64,000 nt of DNA from Burhinus oedicnemus. Lineage: Eukaryota; Chordata; Aves; Charadriiformes; Burhinidae. Both the position numbers and the translations under genes were made by a program. Position 1 is the first letter of the stretch. Every line of letters starts with the position of its first letter. Below the pieces are notes generated by a model. The model was given only the letters and a program-made list of their open reading frames with translations, searched no databases and was not told the DNA's origin. Location of the stretch: NCBI GenBank assembly GCA_008921705.1, contig VFFE01006671.1, positions 512,441 through 576,440 of the forward strand. Direction: 5' to 3'. This document shows positions 46,401-59,893 of the stretch, piece by piece.

Positions 46401-49400
46401 ATACATCTGAAAGAAATTTGTACAGCACACCATGCAGAATATTTAGGAAACAGTCACAAGGAAATTACAAAGTTATCCCAGCTGTAGAAAAAGGACAGAT
46501 GGGACCCTTGAAAGCCTATTCCAGACTAACCTCCTGCTTCAGCAGAATCAACTGCAGCTTTGTCATCCTGACAGATGTTTGCCTAACCTGTTCGAAGGTC
46601 TGTAATGACAGACATGCCATGACTCCCAAGGTCAAGAGTGCTTGAGTGTCCTTATTACTAAGATCTATATTTTACCTGGTACCATTATCTGAATTAATCT
46701 GTGAACACAGAATGATTCTTGTCTTATACAAAAAAAATTTTTCTTCTAACTGCTGAAGAATTTAACACACCACCAGTTCTCACAGAATATATTGCTAAGA
46801 CTTTTATGATGCTGTTGCCGTGTGTCTACAACTGTCTTTTCATCCAGATATAAAGTGAAACAAATGCAAGTCTAGGAGCAAACAGCATCAAATATAATGC
46901 AAGACAGAGTACAGCTGACAGCAGGTATTTCAACTTAAGTGTGTCTCAAAGCATTATTGTTCTCAATTCTTTTACAGCCACCATGGATTTGTGACTGAGA
47001 AGCAGGGGGACAGGGATAAAGAAAAGGGTGATTTAAAATTTCTAAAGAATAATCGCTTTGTGTTGAACTTTTCAGAGCAGGGGAATGAAACTACTAGGAC
47101 AAGCAGCAGCACAAAATCTTACTGTTCCTGAGAACAATGTTTTGCAGAGGATAAGGGGGAAAAAGAAAAAAAAAAATTAAGAAGAGAGTGCTCTTCCTAC
47201 TCCCTAATAAAATCAGTTGCAGTATACCACTGGGATAGGTGCTTCAAAAGGCTTAGGTGCCATCTCTATTCACTCCCACTTTAGAACCAGCTCTTGCTAA
47301 TTTTTGAGCATTTCTTGGTTTTCTCCAGCAGCCCCACTGTTAGTTACTCTTAACAGGGAGAGAAGTTACTTCTTCAGAGGCAGACAGGTAACAGCCTTGG
47401 ACAGCAAGTTAGTTAGTTCATCTTTGCGTCAGATGATGGGGACAATATGTTCTACTTGTTCTGCGCAACCCTTTGCTACTGAAGAAGAGAACAAGTAGTG
47501 GCTAATGTACTGCTGAAAACTACTGCTGCAGTGAACACTCTTTGAGAGTGTCCCCTCACCCTAGCATAACTGGGGGCAGAAAGTCTTCTCCAAGTAATTT
47601 TTCCAGGTGTCCAGTTCTAGCTGATCCAAGAAATCCACAGGTTATCCACTGGAGAATCAGCTCCTAACATTTCATATCTTATTCTCCATTCTCAAGCCAG
47701 AGACTAGACCTTTCCACACTAAAGAGCAGCAGTAAAAAAACCTTAGTGAGAGGTCCATCACCGTGCTTCCTTAACAGCAGATGAAGTTCAGAAGGAGATT
47801 TTACCTATGCTCTCTTCCATTGTTTCTTTTGCTGGTAATTACTACAATTATATCCCTATTCCCTGCTCACATGAATTCTGCAAACAGAAAACAATCCTGT
47901 CCTACATCCAGCATTTTTTTTTCCTCACACAACAGTAGTAGCCCTGCTATCACATCAAAGAATAGAGGTGATTATCAGCAAGCCTCTCAATGCACGCACA
48001 AAGGGAAACAAAAATACATAGCTGTTTAATAAAACTTTTGCTGAGGACCATCAATATACTTATGAAAATTCACACAAAAGCAGGACCAACGTGTCTCCAA
48101 GCAAGACTTCACCCAAGTGCAGGAAGTTCAGATTTCAAAAAACTTGACACACTTGATTAAGGGAAGGAATGCGTGGAAACTCGTTTCAAGTTTTCATGAG
48201 TAGAGGTGAAACAGAAGTGTGGAGGTACAGACCCCTGCTAGGGTGAGATGTAGGTGACAGATGGGTAACAGTAGGTTTTTGCAGGAGTCTTACAGAGTGA
48301 ATGTGAAAGGGTATTTCTTACTAACTATTATGGAGGCAATGCAGGGCAGAAGGGAAAGAGCTTCCATCAGACCTGAATGGATAGGAAAGTGAAGAGGATC
48401 CCAACCAGCTTCTAGATGAAAAGACAAAGAGGAGGATGAGATGGGGAAGGAAAAAAAGTCTCTAGTTAGAGCTGAGCCAGGTGGTTAGATGTAAGCATCT
48501 ATAAAAGATTCCAAGCACTTGAATTTATGAAAGCTGAGGCAGGCACAAAGAGAAAGAGACAAGACAGCCAGCTAAGGGAATGAAACTGAAGGTGATTCAA
48601 CTTGACAGAAGTAGCACTTCTTGTCAATCAAGACAGCCAGTGCTGCCTTTAGAAGAGCCATCTCGGGCACAGTCCAATCCAAAAGAAAATAAGAGATGCA
48701 TACCAAGTTCCCAGAAAGGCTACTAGCTCTCCTTCCTGCAATTTGTTTCAACATGTAGCTCTACAGAACATTCTGCTGTAACACTAAGGAAAGACCTTAA
48801 GTGTCCCATGATAAGTTCAGTTTGTTTTTAGCTGTTACCTTCAGTCTATTACCAAGGAAGGAATACAGATTGGCAGAAATTTGATACATACCACAGTGGT
48901 TATGCTCATTTACATGGGTCTTCCAAAATGCCACGGCTGTCTTCAGAAAGCCAAGTAGGAAACTATTCAGCATGTCCAGCCATAGAACAGCTATGCTTTG
49001 CATGCTCTCCACCTGCCTGTGGTAGCTCAAGATCGCTACTGGTTGCTCATCCTTGAATGTACATAACAACAAAAATCAATCCCATAGCAACAAAAGGAGA
49101 AAACAATGTTGACTGCAGCTCTGACAGACAGTGACGTAGCTGAGATGAGTACCATCCCCTCCACAGGGGATGTTCACTGATTTCTGAACATTTGTGCCAG
49201 AGAGAGGCTGTGTGTACAACAGCACAGTAAAGATGGGGAAAAATGATTGTTGGAAAACCGGAGATCTCTTAACACCCAGTGTTACTAGCCCTTTCCTCTC
49301 ATCTTGCAAGTAACTTAGGACACCCTGCCTCCTTTCAAGAACTCCTTAAATAAAAACATTGTGCCTGCGCTGCTACAGTCATGCACATAAGCCCTATTTC

Positions 49401-52400
49401 CACCTTTATTTGTCAATGAGTGCTAGGTTTTCTTCTCTGTTAAACTGGCTGCTTATTCATCATTATGGCGCAGTTTGAGGCAATGATCAGGCACTTGAAT
49501 CTACATGGAATAATATCCCATGCAGACAAAGTCTTAGAAAGACACTTTTTTTTTTTTCTCCTATGTACAAGCTTACCATCTCATCAGAGAGCAGCAGAAA
49601 GAAAACATCATGCTAGAGCAGTTACCACAGTGGGAACCCAGTCAATGACTATGAATTTTAGGAGCTGCCATAACATAATAACAATAAATGAATACCTAGG
49701 GAAAAAGACCAAAATCTGTTGTTTGTCAAATTATAATATGAATTAGTACACTAGTCCATGAAGGAAAAAAGTCTATATACGTAATCAAATTCAATGCGAG
49801 ATCCCACTCTACAAGCATCTGAGATTTATTATTATTATTATTGTCCTCTTTAAATATGTTGATCTTGTTTATCCAAGCACTATACTTATCTGAAACTGAA
49901 AGCTTACTTTATCATCAAGAGAGGCAATTATTTTTCCACAGTTTATGCCTGAAAGAGTTCTTTTCCATCTGCTTTAAAATCGAGTTGTGTTCAAGCAGCA
50001 TTATTTGGTTACCTTTGCACTGTATCTCAGTGATTCCACATGAAATATACTTAGCCCATAAACAAAAGCTTTTTTTAAAAAAAAATTCTATACAGTTGTA
50101 CACCTGGGCTCACAAATTCATTCGGGTCCAAAAGTCTAAAGTGCACATCTACAGAGCGCAGTCCTACACTTACTGTGCCAGTACAAGAAAGTGTCTGAAT
50201 GCAAGCCAGTTTCAATGCAGAAACTGTATAACCATGACACTGTTTTCACTATTTCAGAGTTAATAAACCCTGCCTCTTAATGTGAGAAACAGGTCTATGC
50301 CTCCTGGAAGACACGCAACCAATGAAGGTCAAGTTACATCCCAGGCACATACTTGCAATATCACTCTGTTCAGATCATTAACAGCCATACAAAACTAGAA
50401 ATGGTATCGGATTTCAGGCAGCTAAAATGACTTTGCTGATGCTGCTCAATCCTGGATGACCAGCGAATTCATTCTTACTCTACTAGAGAGTTCACCAAAC
50501 TAACAGGAGTCAAAAGCAGTGAGCATTCATGCAAGTTGCTATGCTCAGCAGACAACTATATTGTGACAGGAGACAAGATCCGTTGAGAAAGCAGTCTTTT
50601 TATAGCCTTAGCTATATGCAGTATTTGTAGCTAAACTACTACTGATTACTTAAAATGGGTTTGGTTAAACTGTCACAGACTATGTGTGTACCTTTTTAAT
50701 CACTGTTTACAAATGGCTTAAACAAGGAAGAGATAAAACCAAATCAATAAGAAGCTTTTATAAGCCAGTGTACATTTATTTACATCAGGACTCAAAACAG
50801 CTTGTATTTTACTGATGAACTGGGTTGTGTATGGAAGAACATTTGCAAAACAGACTACTGACAAAACTGCGTAAACGTATGCTGTTGTTCTTGCAGTACT
50901 GTCAAGTCAGCTTGGGAACAGCTACTGCTGTGGTTTCTTTGTGAAAGTGTAAGCACTTTAAAATCTGATAAGAGACACTGTAGGAGTATATTATAATAAA
51001 GACAGAAATTCAATTTCAATTCTTCATCCTCATAAATTCACTAGGATAACAAAAGCTCTGTGTGACATACATGCAAGTAATTCTGGGCTTTAAACATGAA
51101 CACCGCAAGTTTGAAGCTTAAGTATTTGAACCTGATACTGCCTATCAATACTGGATGAGCCAAGCAAGATTCCAAATTTTGGCCCTTTTCAGCTTCAGAC
51201 AAGATATTTATGAAAAGCTTAGCTTCCAAATTAGCAAATTTAAATATGCATAATCCAAGTATCTGCATGTTGTTTACTTGTAATTCACAATTAGCATACA
51301 GTTCTCCGTAACTGCATTCAAAAAATTCTGCTGGATTACTGATGTCAATTTATTTTTGAAATGCTAATTTCATACAATGAGTATAAATGGGGGAAGACAG
51401 AAAAGAAGCTCAAGGATCACTCAAGATGTTACCTGGGCATCCACAAAGTTTGTATGCTGAAGAAACAGCCTCCTTTATTTCTCAAATATGGTAATACCCC
51501 CTCTAAAACAAAAACCACATTATCCAAACTGTAATAATATGGTTTCAGAGAGATGCATAAGCAAAGCGTGAAGGGGAAATGACTCTCTCCACTGTGTGTC
51601 TTCAGGTACAATGAGGAAGTTCTAGAACTGACAAATCTTAACCCTCAAAAACAAAGAAACCTGCTTGCTGTATAGTCTGTGTGATAACAGCTCAAAATGA
51701 TACAGTAAATTTTGGTATATTCTGTAATTAATCTTTGGAAATGCCGTCTATGATAAACACTTGTATAATACAAGTACTTCCATGTATATAATTTTTCAAA
51801 ACATAAATTGACAAGCAGACATTTTACCTTTTCAAATATGCCTGTATAAACCAAAAAATCTAAATCTTTAAATATCTTGAAAGATTCCTGTAATTCATCT
51901 GATTGTAAATTACTGTGACTTTGGTAAACAATTCAGGACTATTTGATAAACATAGGGACTACTGCACTGTTTAAATGCTATTCATAAATTGAGAAGACCT
52001 TCTTCCATAAAAATGGCTGAAAAGCTTTTATTTCAGAGATCTGGCATTAAACTTTTTGTGTTAACAATAGTATAATGCATGAGTATGTGCATACACAATA
52101 TGTATTTTTTAAATAAAAGCATTTTCCTGACAAGGAGACTGGTCTCAGCTACAAAAGCCATAGCTGACTTCCTGCTTTTTCATTAGACCTAAATAATAAG
52201 TCAAGGAAATAAAAAAAGAGGGCACATTGCTACTTCTCCAGGAAAACATTGGTACAAGCCATTCAGCATTCAGTTAAAGAGTTCAAGGATTGAGGCCAAG
52301 CTAACTTTATATTATCTTAATAAAAATCCTTGTCTGGATCATCTATCCATATTCCAATTAGAAACAACATTATGCTTGCCTGCCTATCGTATTTTGGTCT

Positions 52401-53539
52401 ATATTATGAATGGTCAAAAATAACTTGAATTATTTGGTACAGCCGCTATTTCCACTAACATATGCAATTAGGACCTGACAAGATGTTGTGACACAGGCAA
52501 CACATGGACATATGGGTGTATCACGGAACACACACTTACATAGCCCTGAAAGGTGAAAAGACTGCCAAAAACTCAGAAATTCAGAAGGTCCAGTATTTCA
52601 GCATCTATTGTCCTCCTAACCTGGAATTAAAAGCAAAAATTTTAAAATTCGGAGACGAGATAGTAAGTGGAACACAAAATAACAAAAGGTAACATTACTC
52701 ATACAAAACCATCCGAATTTCCTTTTTCAATGCTCAGGGGCTCAACATACACACAAATTGTCAGACTAAAAGACAGGAAGTCAGGCTAGAGAGAATTTAA
52801 GTTATTTTTTAAACTGGCTGGTATTCTTTAATTTCGCCTTAAATATATAAGGAATTGACTGAAATGGCTACTGTTACTTTCAAGAATTTATGGAGAATGG
52901 GTGAAGTATCAAAAAACAGAGAAACAAGGAACACAGCGCTTTTTATTTAAAGGAGGAAATAGAAAAGGAACAGGTTCAGCCAGCTGAATTTCAATTCCTG
53001 AAAAAACTGGAACAGAACAAAAACAAACAAAACCCAAATTCAGCAAAATAGTTTGTAAGTGCCTAGACAATAATATGCGACTAAGTGAAAGCCAAAAATC
53101 AGTTCTACATGCATGTTGAGGACAGATCCTCAACCAATCCTTCTAGCTTGCCTTCCACAACAGGATAGTAGGCTTGAAGAAGGGAAGACGCTAGTATATG
53201 TTACTATTATGACTTTAAGCTAAGGAAACGTTTTCCTCGATGAGACTGCAGCAATATGAACACAAAACTGTCGTGTGCTGAAAGAGCAGCTATCAGTGGC
53301 TCACTGCCAGCATGAAGAGACATAGCATGTGGGATTCCATAGCAAATGCTCCCTAAATCTGGTTCGACAAAGAATGGCAACCTGAATTATGGAATCAAGA
53401 GAATGTTTACGTTAATGAACTGATAATACAAAGCTTGTAAGGACTGAGGGAACCTGATAGGACAAACTTGGACTTCTAAAGGTTCTTGACAAGTTGGAGA
53501 AATGTTCTGGAATTGCCTAAAAAAGGGAATACAATTCTT

Positions 53540-54118
53540 AGGGAACAGATTTAAATTATTACTCTCTGATAGAAATTATCAACTATACAAAGACAGGAAA
53601 GGGCAATAAGATGCTAGACACACTCTGCTTGAAAAGAGTGAAGGTTATAAAGGATTATGGCATCATGAGGTCAACATGAAAAAAAAGCCAACAAAACCTT
53701 AATGCGATTCATACACAGTAATTCAGCTTGCAAGACAGAGGAAGCAAACCTCTCTCTCCTACTCTGCAGGAATACTCTGTTGTTTTGGTCAACGCATATC
53801 AAAGATGTGAAGTGCATGCTGTCCTCTGTATTCTCACTGACAAAAGTGATCAGATGCCTACAAAAGATGACTGAGAAAGAAAGACTGGGAACAGGGAGTA
53901 AAGCCAAAACACCACAAAGACATTTGACCTAAGGAGGAGGAGACTGAGAAGAGAAAGGAGATTCTGTAGAGTCTTGACTGCTGGTAGTCTTTAACAGGCA
54001 GATAAACTTGTCATGCACAGCCTAGATATAATAATTGGTTCTTCCCTGGGGCATTTTGATGGATCTAACAGATCTCTTCAAGTCCTTCCCTACCTTCCCT
54101 ATTCTGTGGTTCTATGAA
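53540..54118 (+). mobile_element. Old CR1 LINE fragment, including 3' end
   Basis: A diverged match running from AAAAAAAAGCCAACAAAACC through CTACTCTG.. and GTTTTGGTCAACGCATA with AAAGATGTGAAG (the equivalent of the CR1 reverse-transcriptase C-terminal coding region) to the tail TCTTCAAGTCCTTCCCTACC and CTATTCTGTGGTTCTATGA. The frame is broken and degenerate. The 5' limit is approximate. Confidence 0.65.
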
Positions 54119-54534
54119 AACACACTTTAATACAGCAAGCTATCCTACACATAAAGACAAAGAAAATAATCAACATGTACACATGGGAAAGTAATTTGGA
54201 AAGCACTGCCTCCAAAAAGAACATTGGGAACTGCAAATCAGGCTCCACTGTGCATTTATAGTGTGGTTCAGCTGCCTAGAAGGCTAATTTGATCTAAAAT
54301 GTATAAAAGTAGGAATATCAGGTAGAACAAATGACAACCTTTCCTGTATACGCTATGTTGATCTGACTGTTTAAGAATGTGATGACTTTCCTGGTGCCAA
54401 AAATTATTTGGAAATACTGGAAGGATTTTTATGGCTCCTGTTTGACTTGATAAAGGGGCCTCTTAGTACACAGCTTAAAAACCTCGGTCTTGGCAAATTA
54501 TGAAAGAGAAAGTTCAGAGATGACTTGATTTTTT

Positions 54535-54572
54535 GCATATATACATACATATACATTTATATACATACACAT
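54535..54572. repeat. Imperfect ATACAT-type simple repeat
   Basis: Interrupted runs of ATACAT and ATATAC units just upstream of the younger CR1. Confidence 0.75.
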
Positions 54573-54584
54573 CCCTAAGACTGG

Positions 54585-54866
54585 TTAAGATGTCTGAAAA
54601 GGAAAAAAAGATTAGGACAAGAGGTAACGGGCACAAACTTGACCACAGGAAGTTCCACCTAAACATGAGTAGGAACTTCTTTCCTTTGAGGGTGGCAGAG
54701 CACTGGAACAGGCTGCCCAGAGAGGTGGTGGAGTCTCCGACTCTGGAGACACTGAAAACCCACCTGGACGCCGTCCTGTGCAACCTGTTCTAGGTGACCC
54801 TGCTCTGGCAGGGGGGTTGGACTAGATGATCTCCAGAGGTCCCTTCCAACCCCTGTGAATGTGTGA
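54585..54866 (+). mobile_element. CR1 LINE, 5'-truncated, well preserved
   Basis: Reads AGGACAAGAGGTAACGGGCA, GGAACAGGCTGCCCAGAGAG and GTGGTGGAGTCTCCGACTCT, then GGTTGGACTAGATGATCTCC and CCCTTCCAACCC, the classic avian CR1 3' end. It retains an 86-codon open stretch (54533-54793) that belongs to the CR1 tail rather than to a host gene. Confidence 0.95.
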
Positions 54867-57800
54867 AGACTGGGGGGGCGGGGAATCAAGATTTTCAGGT
54901 AAATTAACTCACAGAAAACTACAATGAATGGAAGTTAACATTACACGAATGTATCTTGCAGAGATACTATTTCCTAGTAGCAAGAGCAATTAAACTCTGA
55001 AAGCTCTTACTACAGGAAATGGACACCACTGCTTCAATTTTTTAAGCAAGATTAGAGATCTTTCAGAAAGATACACTTATATTCCGCTTCTGGGAGAAAA
55101 ACAAAACTCCATGACCTACATATACAAGAGATCGAATCAGATTATCACAATTCTCTAACCTAGCCTAGCAGCCTAAACACTTCTTTCTCTCAGCTATTCT
55201 ATTAGATGCTTCCTAGTCTATGCATTTTGCAGAAGAGTGCCACACAGACTGAAGAACAAAAGTGACCTGATGCAGAAACAGGCAGAAAGAATACTGTTTC
55301 AGGTACCTCAAAGGCAACAGCTGTATAAAAATAATTCCTTACATTCCACAAAGCAAGAAAGGAGCTTTAAGACTTGGCAAGTAGAAAACTCAAAGGGGCG
55401 TAGGGATAGGAAAGATGCAAGGAGAAAAATGAACATAGCAGGAGTAAGATGCCCGCTATCCATCAGGGAAGAAATGGTGAGCTGCCTCTTGAAAAGGCTC
55501 TGGGCATGAAATACGTGCAAAGGAAATGAAACTCATCTGCTCCCAAAGACTGGTAAGAAAAAAAGACATTCCACTTTCCCTAAAGGCTGCCTGACATTCA
55601 TGTTAATTGTACCCAAGGCTTTCTGTTATCCCTCCATAGGCTCAGACTTGCCTGACAAAGCAGTTCCAGAGCCACTCTGCTTTCAGGGACGTCACAAAAA
55701 ACAAGCATCCATTTTATTATTATTGCTGTACTGATTAATCCATGTCTAAACCTACCCTGTATGTTACATATAGTCAGTGTTTACATTTTAATTACTGTAC
55801 AACCTGTTCCAAAGGAATCTTTCCCTTCCCTATACTAACAACCAGGATAAATTTTTCCAATGATAGATTATGTTTCCAAGTGTGGTTATTGTCATAACAA
55901 TTCAACATTCAGCCCATCCTAACAACTACTGCTGGAACAAATTCTCCCTTTGGCCAGCAATGCATCAAGTCGTACTCCAAAACACTGTCAAGGCCGCTAC
56001 TGGATGCTCAGCAGAAGACTTCAGCAATGTAACTAATTCATGCTACCTGTCTGCAAAAGAAAATTCAAGATTGCTCGTACAGCCGGATCTTTTCTGTGAC
56101 AGCAAAATAGCGTATTTGACACGCTTATAACTTACAGCTCCCAGGCTTAAGGTCACATTGTCACAATGTTGTCACAAAGAACTAGTAATAATGAAATTTC
56201 ATATGTCAAAATATATTATAAAGTGGTTGGCAAACAGAACTTAATTTAAGAAACTAGCTGTATTTAACTTAAGATACTACTTTAGAACGGATTCCTAAAA
56301 ATCTAATAATGAGAAAGATTTATTATGCTGCAAACACATACATGATTCCAGAGTAGCCAAGACAAGATATTTGTTCATAATAGAACAGGGAGAACCTTCG
56401 GAGTTTTTTGCTGTTTTGGAAGATATGCCTGAATGAAATTTTGAGTTCATGGGACAGAAAGATAAAACCTTGTTCTACAAGTGATATGGAAACAACAGAA
56501 CATGGAAGAGTTTAGATATATAAGGAAATACATATATCAGAGATGTGCAGGGAAGAAGAAGAAATTATAATATGGTACACATTACAGACCTGAATAATGA
56601 AGAGAAGGAAAATGTCATCAGCAAGGCATACAAGGAAAGAACAAGCTGACTATGTTAAAGCACTCCTGGAGCTGAGCCATCTAACAAACATGGGAAACCA
56701 TTCTGAGAGATAAAATGCTCCACAAAGCATACTGAGACAAAGTGTTTGTTTAGGAGACGGGGGCTTTTTCACAGTATTGTAAGGCAGGTTCGGCTCCTCT
56801 TTTTAATGTTTTGGTTACTTTACAGCCACTTAAACAACTGGCAATTTAATACTAATACCTTCTAAAACTGCCAAGATTATAAAAACCTCTAAAATCCTGA
56901 TTTTAAATGTTCCTAACATTTGAATTGAACTTCACATGTCTTATAAACAGTGCTTCCTATGCAGAAGAACAATGCAGTATCACTAAAGCAGAAGCCTGAG
57001 TGACAGTACAGCCAATGACATTTAAACAGAAGCATCAATTTCTGAAGTATTTTGGAGAATTGCTTTTAATGTAGATATTTAACACTAGTTCATATTTACT
57101 GAGCTCCAAATAAATGTTGTAAACTTTTTTTTTTAAGCTGAAAGTGAAATTTAAAATTCTTGCTAATTTATTACCTAAAGGATGCATTAGCATCAATACC
57201 TCCTTACTGAGCTAGGGCTTACCCATATTACAGGAAAGTATTTGTCAGCTGAACAGGCTAACCAGGAGTTGTCTGCTTCGTTCAGTACTTAATTTTCACA
57301 TGGAAGCTAAGAACATACTCAACCTACCTAGGAAGGACAACTCTAAACTTTACAAAACAGTCAGGCTATTGGTTTATTTTTTACCCCAGTATCTGTACCA
57401 ATACTGACAGTGCATAGCTGTTTCCTAGTCAAACTACCTCAACCAGCCAATATAAAATTGCAAAGAGATCAAATACTCAGCGCTCCAGAATCCAGAGCAG
57501 GTTTGAGTTTTATACTTAACACCAATTTCATGTTGCGACGCTGTTATTCTGGGAAGCAAACTGACATTTCTTATCTTTTTCCCAATTCTGAATCTGTGGA
57601 CAAAGAAGCAGTACTGATAGGCTTGTATTTTAATTGCCGGTGCAAAACTGTTCAACCTACCATTTATTGATTCATAATGCTCCGACAGTCCTAGGAAAGG
57701 TTGTAACATATTTATATTTATGATTTTCATATGTAAATCATATATTAAAATAGGGCTTAATTACAACTTAAATTCCCCCTCCTCCCCCATGATGAAGAGA

Positions 57801-59057
57801 TACAGTACACAGCTTTCACTGTAGGATAAAGCTGATGAAAGCGATTAAAATAGAACGTGCCGTACAGTTGCTCAGAACCACATTCTTGTTTTCTGCAGTT
57901 TCAGCATTTCCAGAACTTGCAGGAAGGCATAAATAGACTACAACAATGAAACAGAGCTCCACCAGAGATCTGAGACAATGTACGCAAATACAGGCACTTC
58001 CCTTTTTCAGCTCTTGATAGTCCCTGATCCATATAATATCCTACATCAAAAAGTTTAGAAGATATAAGTTGGACACAGGAAAATGCTAAACTTGCCCTTG
58101 ACTAAAATTTTAGTTCATATTCTTAGAATTTAATCGGACAGTGACTGTGGTGAGGATCACATTTACTATGTAATTGAAAAGAATGTCAATACTCAAGGGG
58201 ACAGAATTTAGTTTGCATGAATGATTTCAAACACAAACAGCACCCTGCATAAACTCCCACTAAGCTTCAATCCTGGAAGCTTCAGCACTACAGCACAATG
58301 CTGCTGCTGGTGCCCTGGGATACAGGGATAACTTCACTCACAAGTAGAAGACATCACATGCTCTTAGACTACAGAAATTCTAGTGAACAGCAACATTTAC
58401 ACCCATTTTCCAACTGTAATGTTCTTCCCCCATGTCAGTTCCAGGGGAAAGAAAAATCTACCATGACTACATGACTAGACCACAGATTTGTGGATGGAAT
58501 CCAGTTTTACCCTTTTACACCTCCACCCTCACAACTGATCCGACAGATCCCTCCTATTCCTAGGCAATGCCCACAACTGCTGCAAAGTTTTCAGAGGCAT
58601 GTAATGGCACAAAGGAAAATCCTTCTTTTTAATACTTACACCCTTGACAAACCTGAGTGGTAGTCATGGAAAAAAGAAAAGATCTCTTGCATAGTTCAAC
58701 TGCTCCCACTATATCAAAAGATCTGTTACAACAAAACGGATAGACTCTCTCAAAGGAAAGGTCATAACAATCCTTTCCCAAGGAGAAGTTAGGCAATATC
58801 TATGCAGGTTTTTCACATAGTATTGTCTCAGTAATACAAAGCAATACTAATTTAGAAAGCAATACGGGTATAGCTATAAAACTCCCAAATGAAGACATAG
58901 TAATGATTAGACAAAAGTACTTCTATTGCTACTGTTTATAGCTGTGGGTAAAACTGAGAAGAATTTGTAGTGTGGACATTTTTGACTGACAGAAACATTT
59001 CTGAGCAGTAGCATTATAAAATAGTGGGGAGGAAACCCTAGAAAGTGCAAAAATACT
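54867..59057. other. Gene-poor region
   Basis: About 4.2 kb of AT-rich sequence with no recognisable gene or repeat. Open frames such as 55237-55509 + and 57434-57730 - have no known domain. Confidence 0.6.
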
Positions 59058-59264
59058 GAAACTTACCTTGAGGCATGGTGATTTCCATGTTCTATTTGAT
59101 CTATAAGCCAACAAACCAACCCAAATTACTGAATCATGCACTTCATCCTCCCAAATCAAGCCATATTCAGTGTTTTCTCCAGCTCTGAATTTAGGGGCCT
59201 CAAATGTTGCAATCACTTGTAATCTATCTTTTTGTTTCAAGTCTTTCTTTACTCTTAAGCACAT
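59058..59264 (-). other. Open frame ending at a consensus splice donor
   Basis: The - strand is open from an ATG at 59264. It encodes about 66 residues (including TFEAPKFRAGENTEYGLIWE and WKSPCLK) up to CTCAAG, followed immediately by GTAAGT. I do not recognise the peptide. Acidic and aromatic content looks more protein-like than the neighbouring chance frames, but no acceptor was firmly placed and it may be chance. Confidence 0.2.
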
Positions 59265-59857
59265 TTACTTCAGGGTATTTCACTGTTTTCCTTCAGTTTT
59301 TCAATATGGAAAGGCTACAGGCCCTGTCTCCATAAAGACAGACGGAAGGAGGTTTAAGCTACAGTATCTGGAGCTTTTACCACGACTGAACAAACTGTTT
59401 ACATATTTTTGCCTTAATTTCCACTTGAAACAGAATGGCATAACTCAAGTCCAATCCCTCTGTGTAGGAGGCAATTATTTATCAGCTTCCTTTTGGCAAA
59501 GATTTCTTTCACCTCTTATTTTAAGGCACTGAGGGTACCAAGGTGTTTCCTGCTCAGCCATTTATCACAGCAGGCTTATGATTTATTTTAACAAGAAACA
59601 CAAGATAAAAAGGATATCACAGAAAACGTAATGCCCCACAGTAGAGGGAATATAATTCTAATAGCCACCAAGACAGGGTTCCAACTCTGAATATTCTCCT
59701 ACCAAAGCAAGTGCTGTTAATGCATGTTTAGTCACAGCATTGTACAGACTGCTGATATATTCAAGAATTACTGCCCCCTCCCCATTGCCCCCAATGAGAC
59801 TGTTCACAGCATTATGAACAAGTTACATCTAACTCCACAGAGATAACAGACAATTTT

Positions 59858-59893
59858 ATACACACACACACACATATATATACACACACACAA
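59858..59893. repeat. Compound (CA)n(TA)n(CA)n microsatellite
   Basis: About eight CA units, then four to five TA units, then about six CA units. Confidence 0.95.

Larger units (their letters stand above)
28017..53500. other. Gene-poor region: upstream SESN1 intron or intergenic DNA
   Basis: About 25 kb of AT-rich sequence. Open frames are short and unrecognisable; the longest, 36961-37359 + (132 codons), lacks any known domain. I looked for the longer sestrin-1 N-terminal exons and did not find them. Features seen are poly-T and poly-A runs (about 28374-28391, 35892-35908), A-rich tetranucleotide runs, a G-run at 29389-29408, an LTR-like motif at 37.42 kb and a strong hairpin at 33.0 kb. 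Confidence 0.6.

Noticed and set aside
49841..50263. 140-codon + strand frame
   Set aside because: No recognisable motif and no supporting splice or promoter context; length is plausible by chance in 64 kb.
54533..54793. 86-codon + strand frame
   Set aside because: It lies inside the tail of a CR1 element and follows its consensus, so it is not a host gene.
56760..56810. B-box-like GGTTCGGCTCC followed by a T-run, possible tRNA gene
   Set aside because: The near-invariant loop A is replaced, T-arm pairing is poor and no A box or acceptor stem can be placed upstream.
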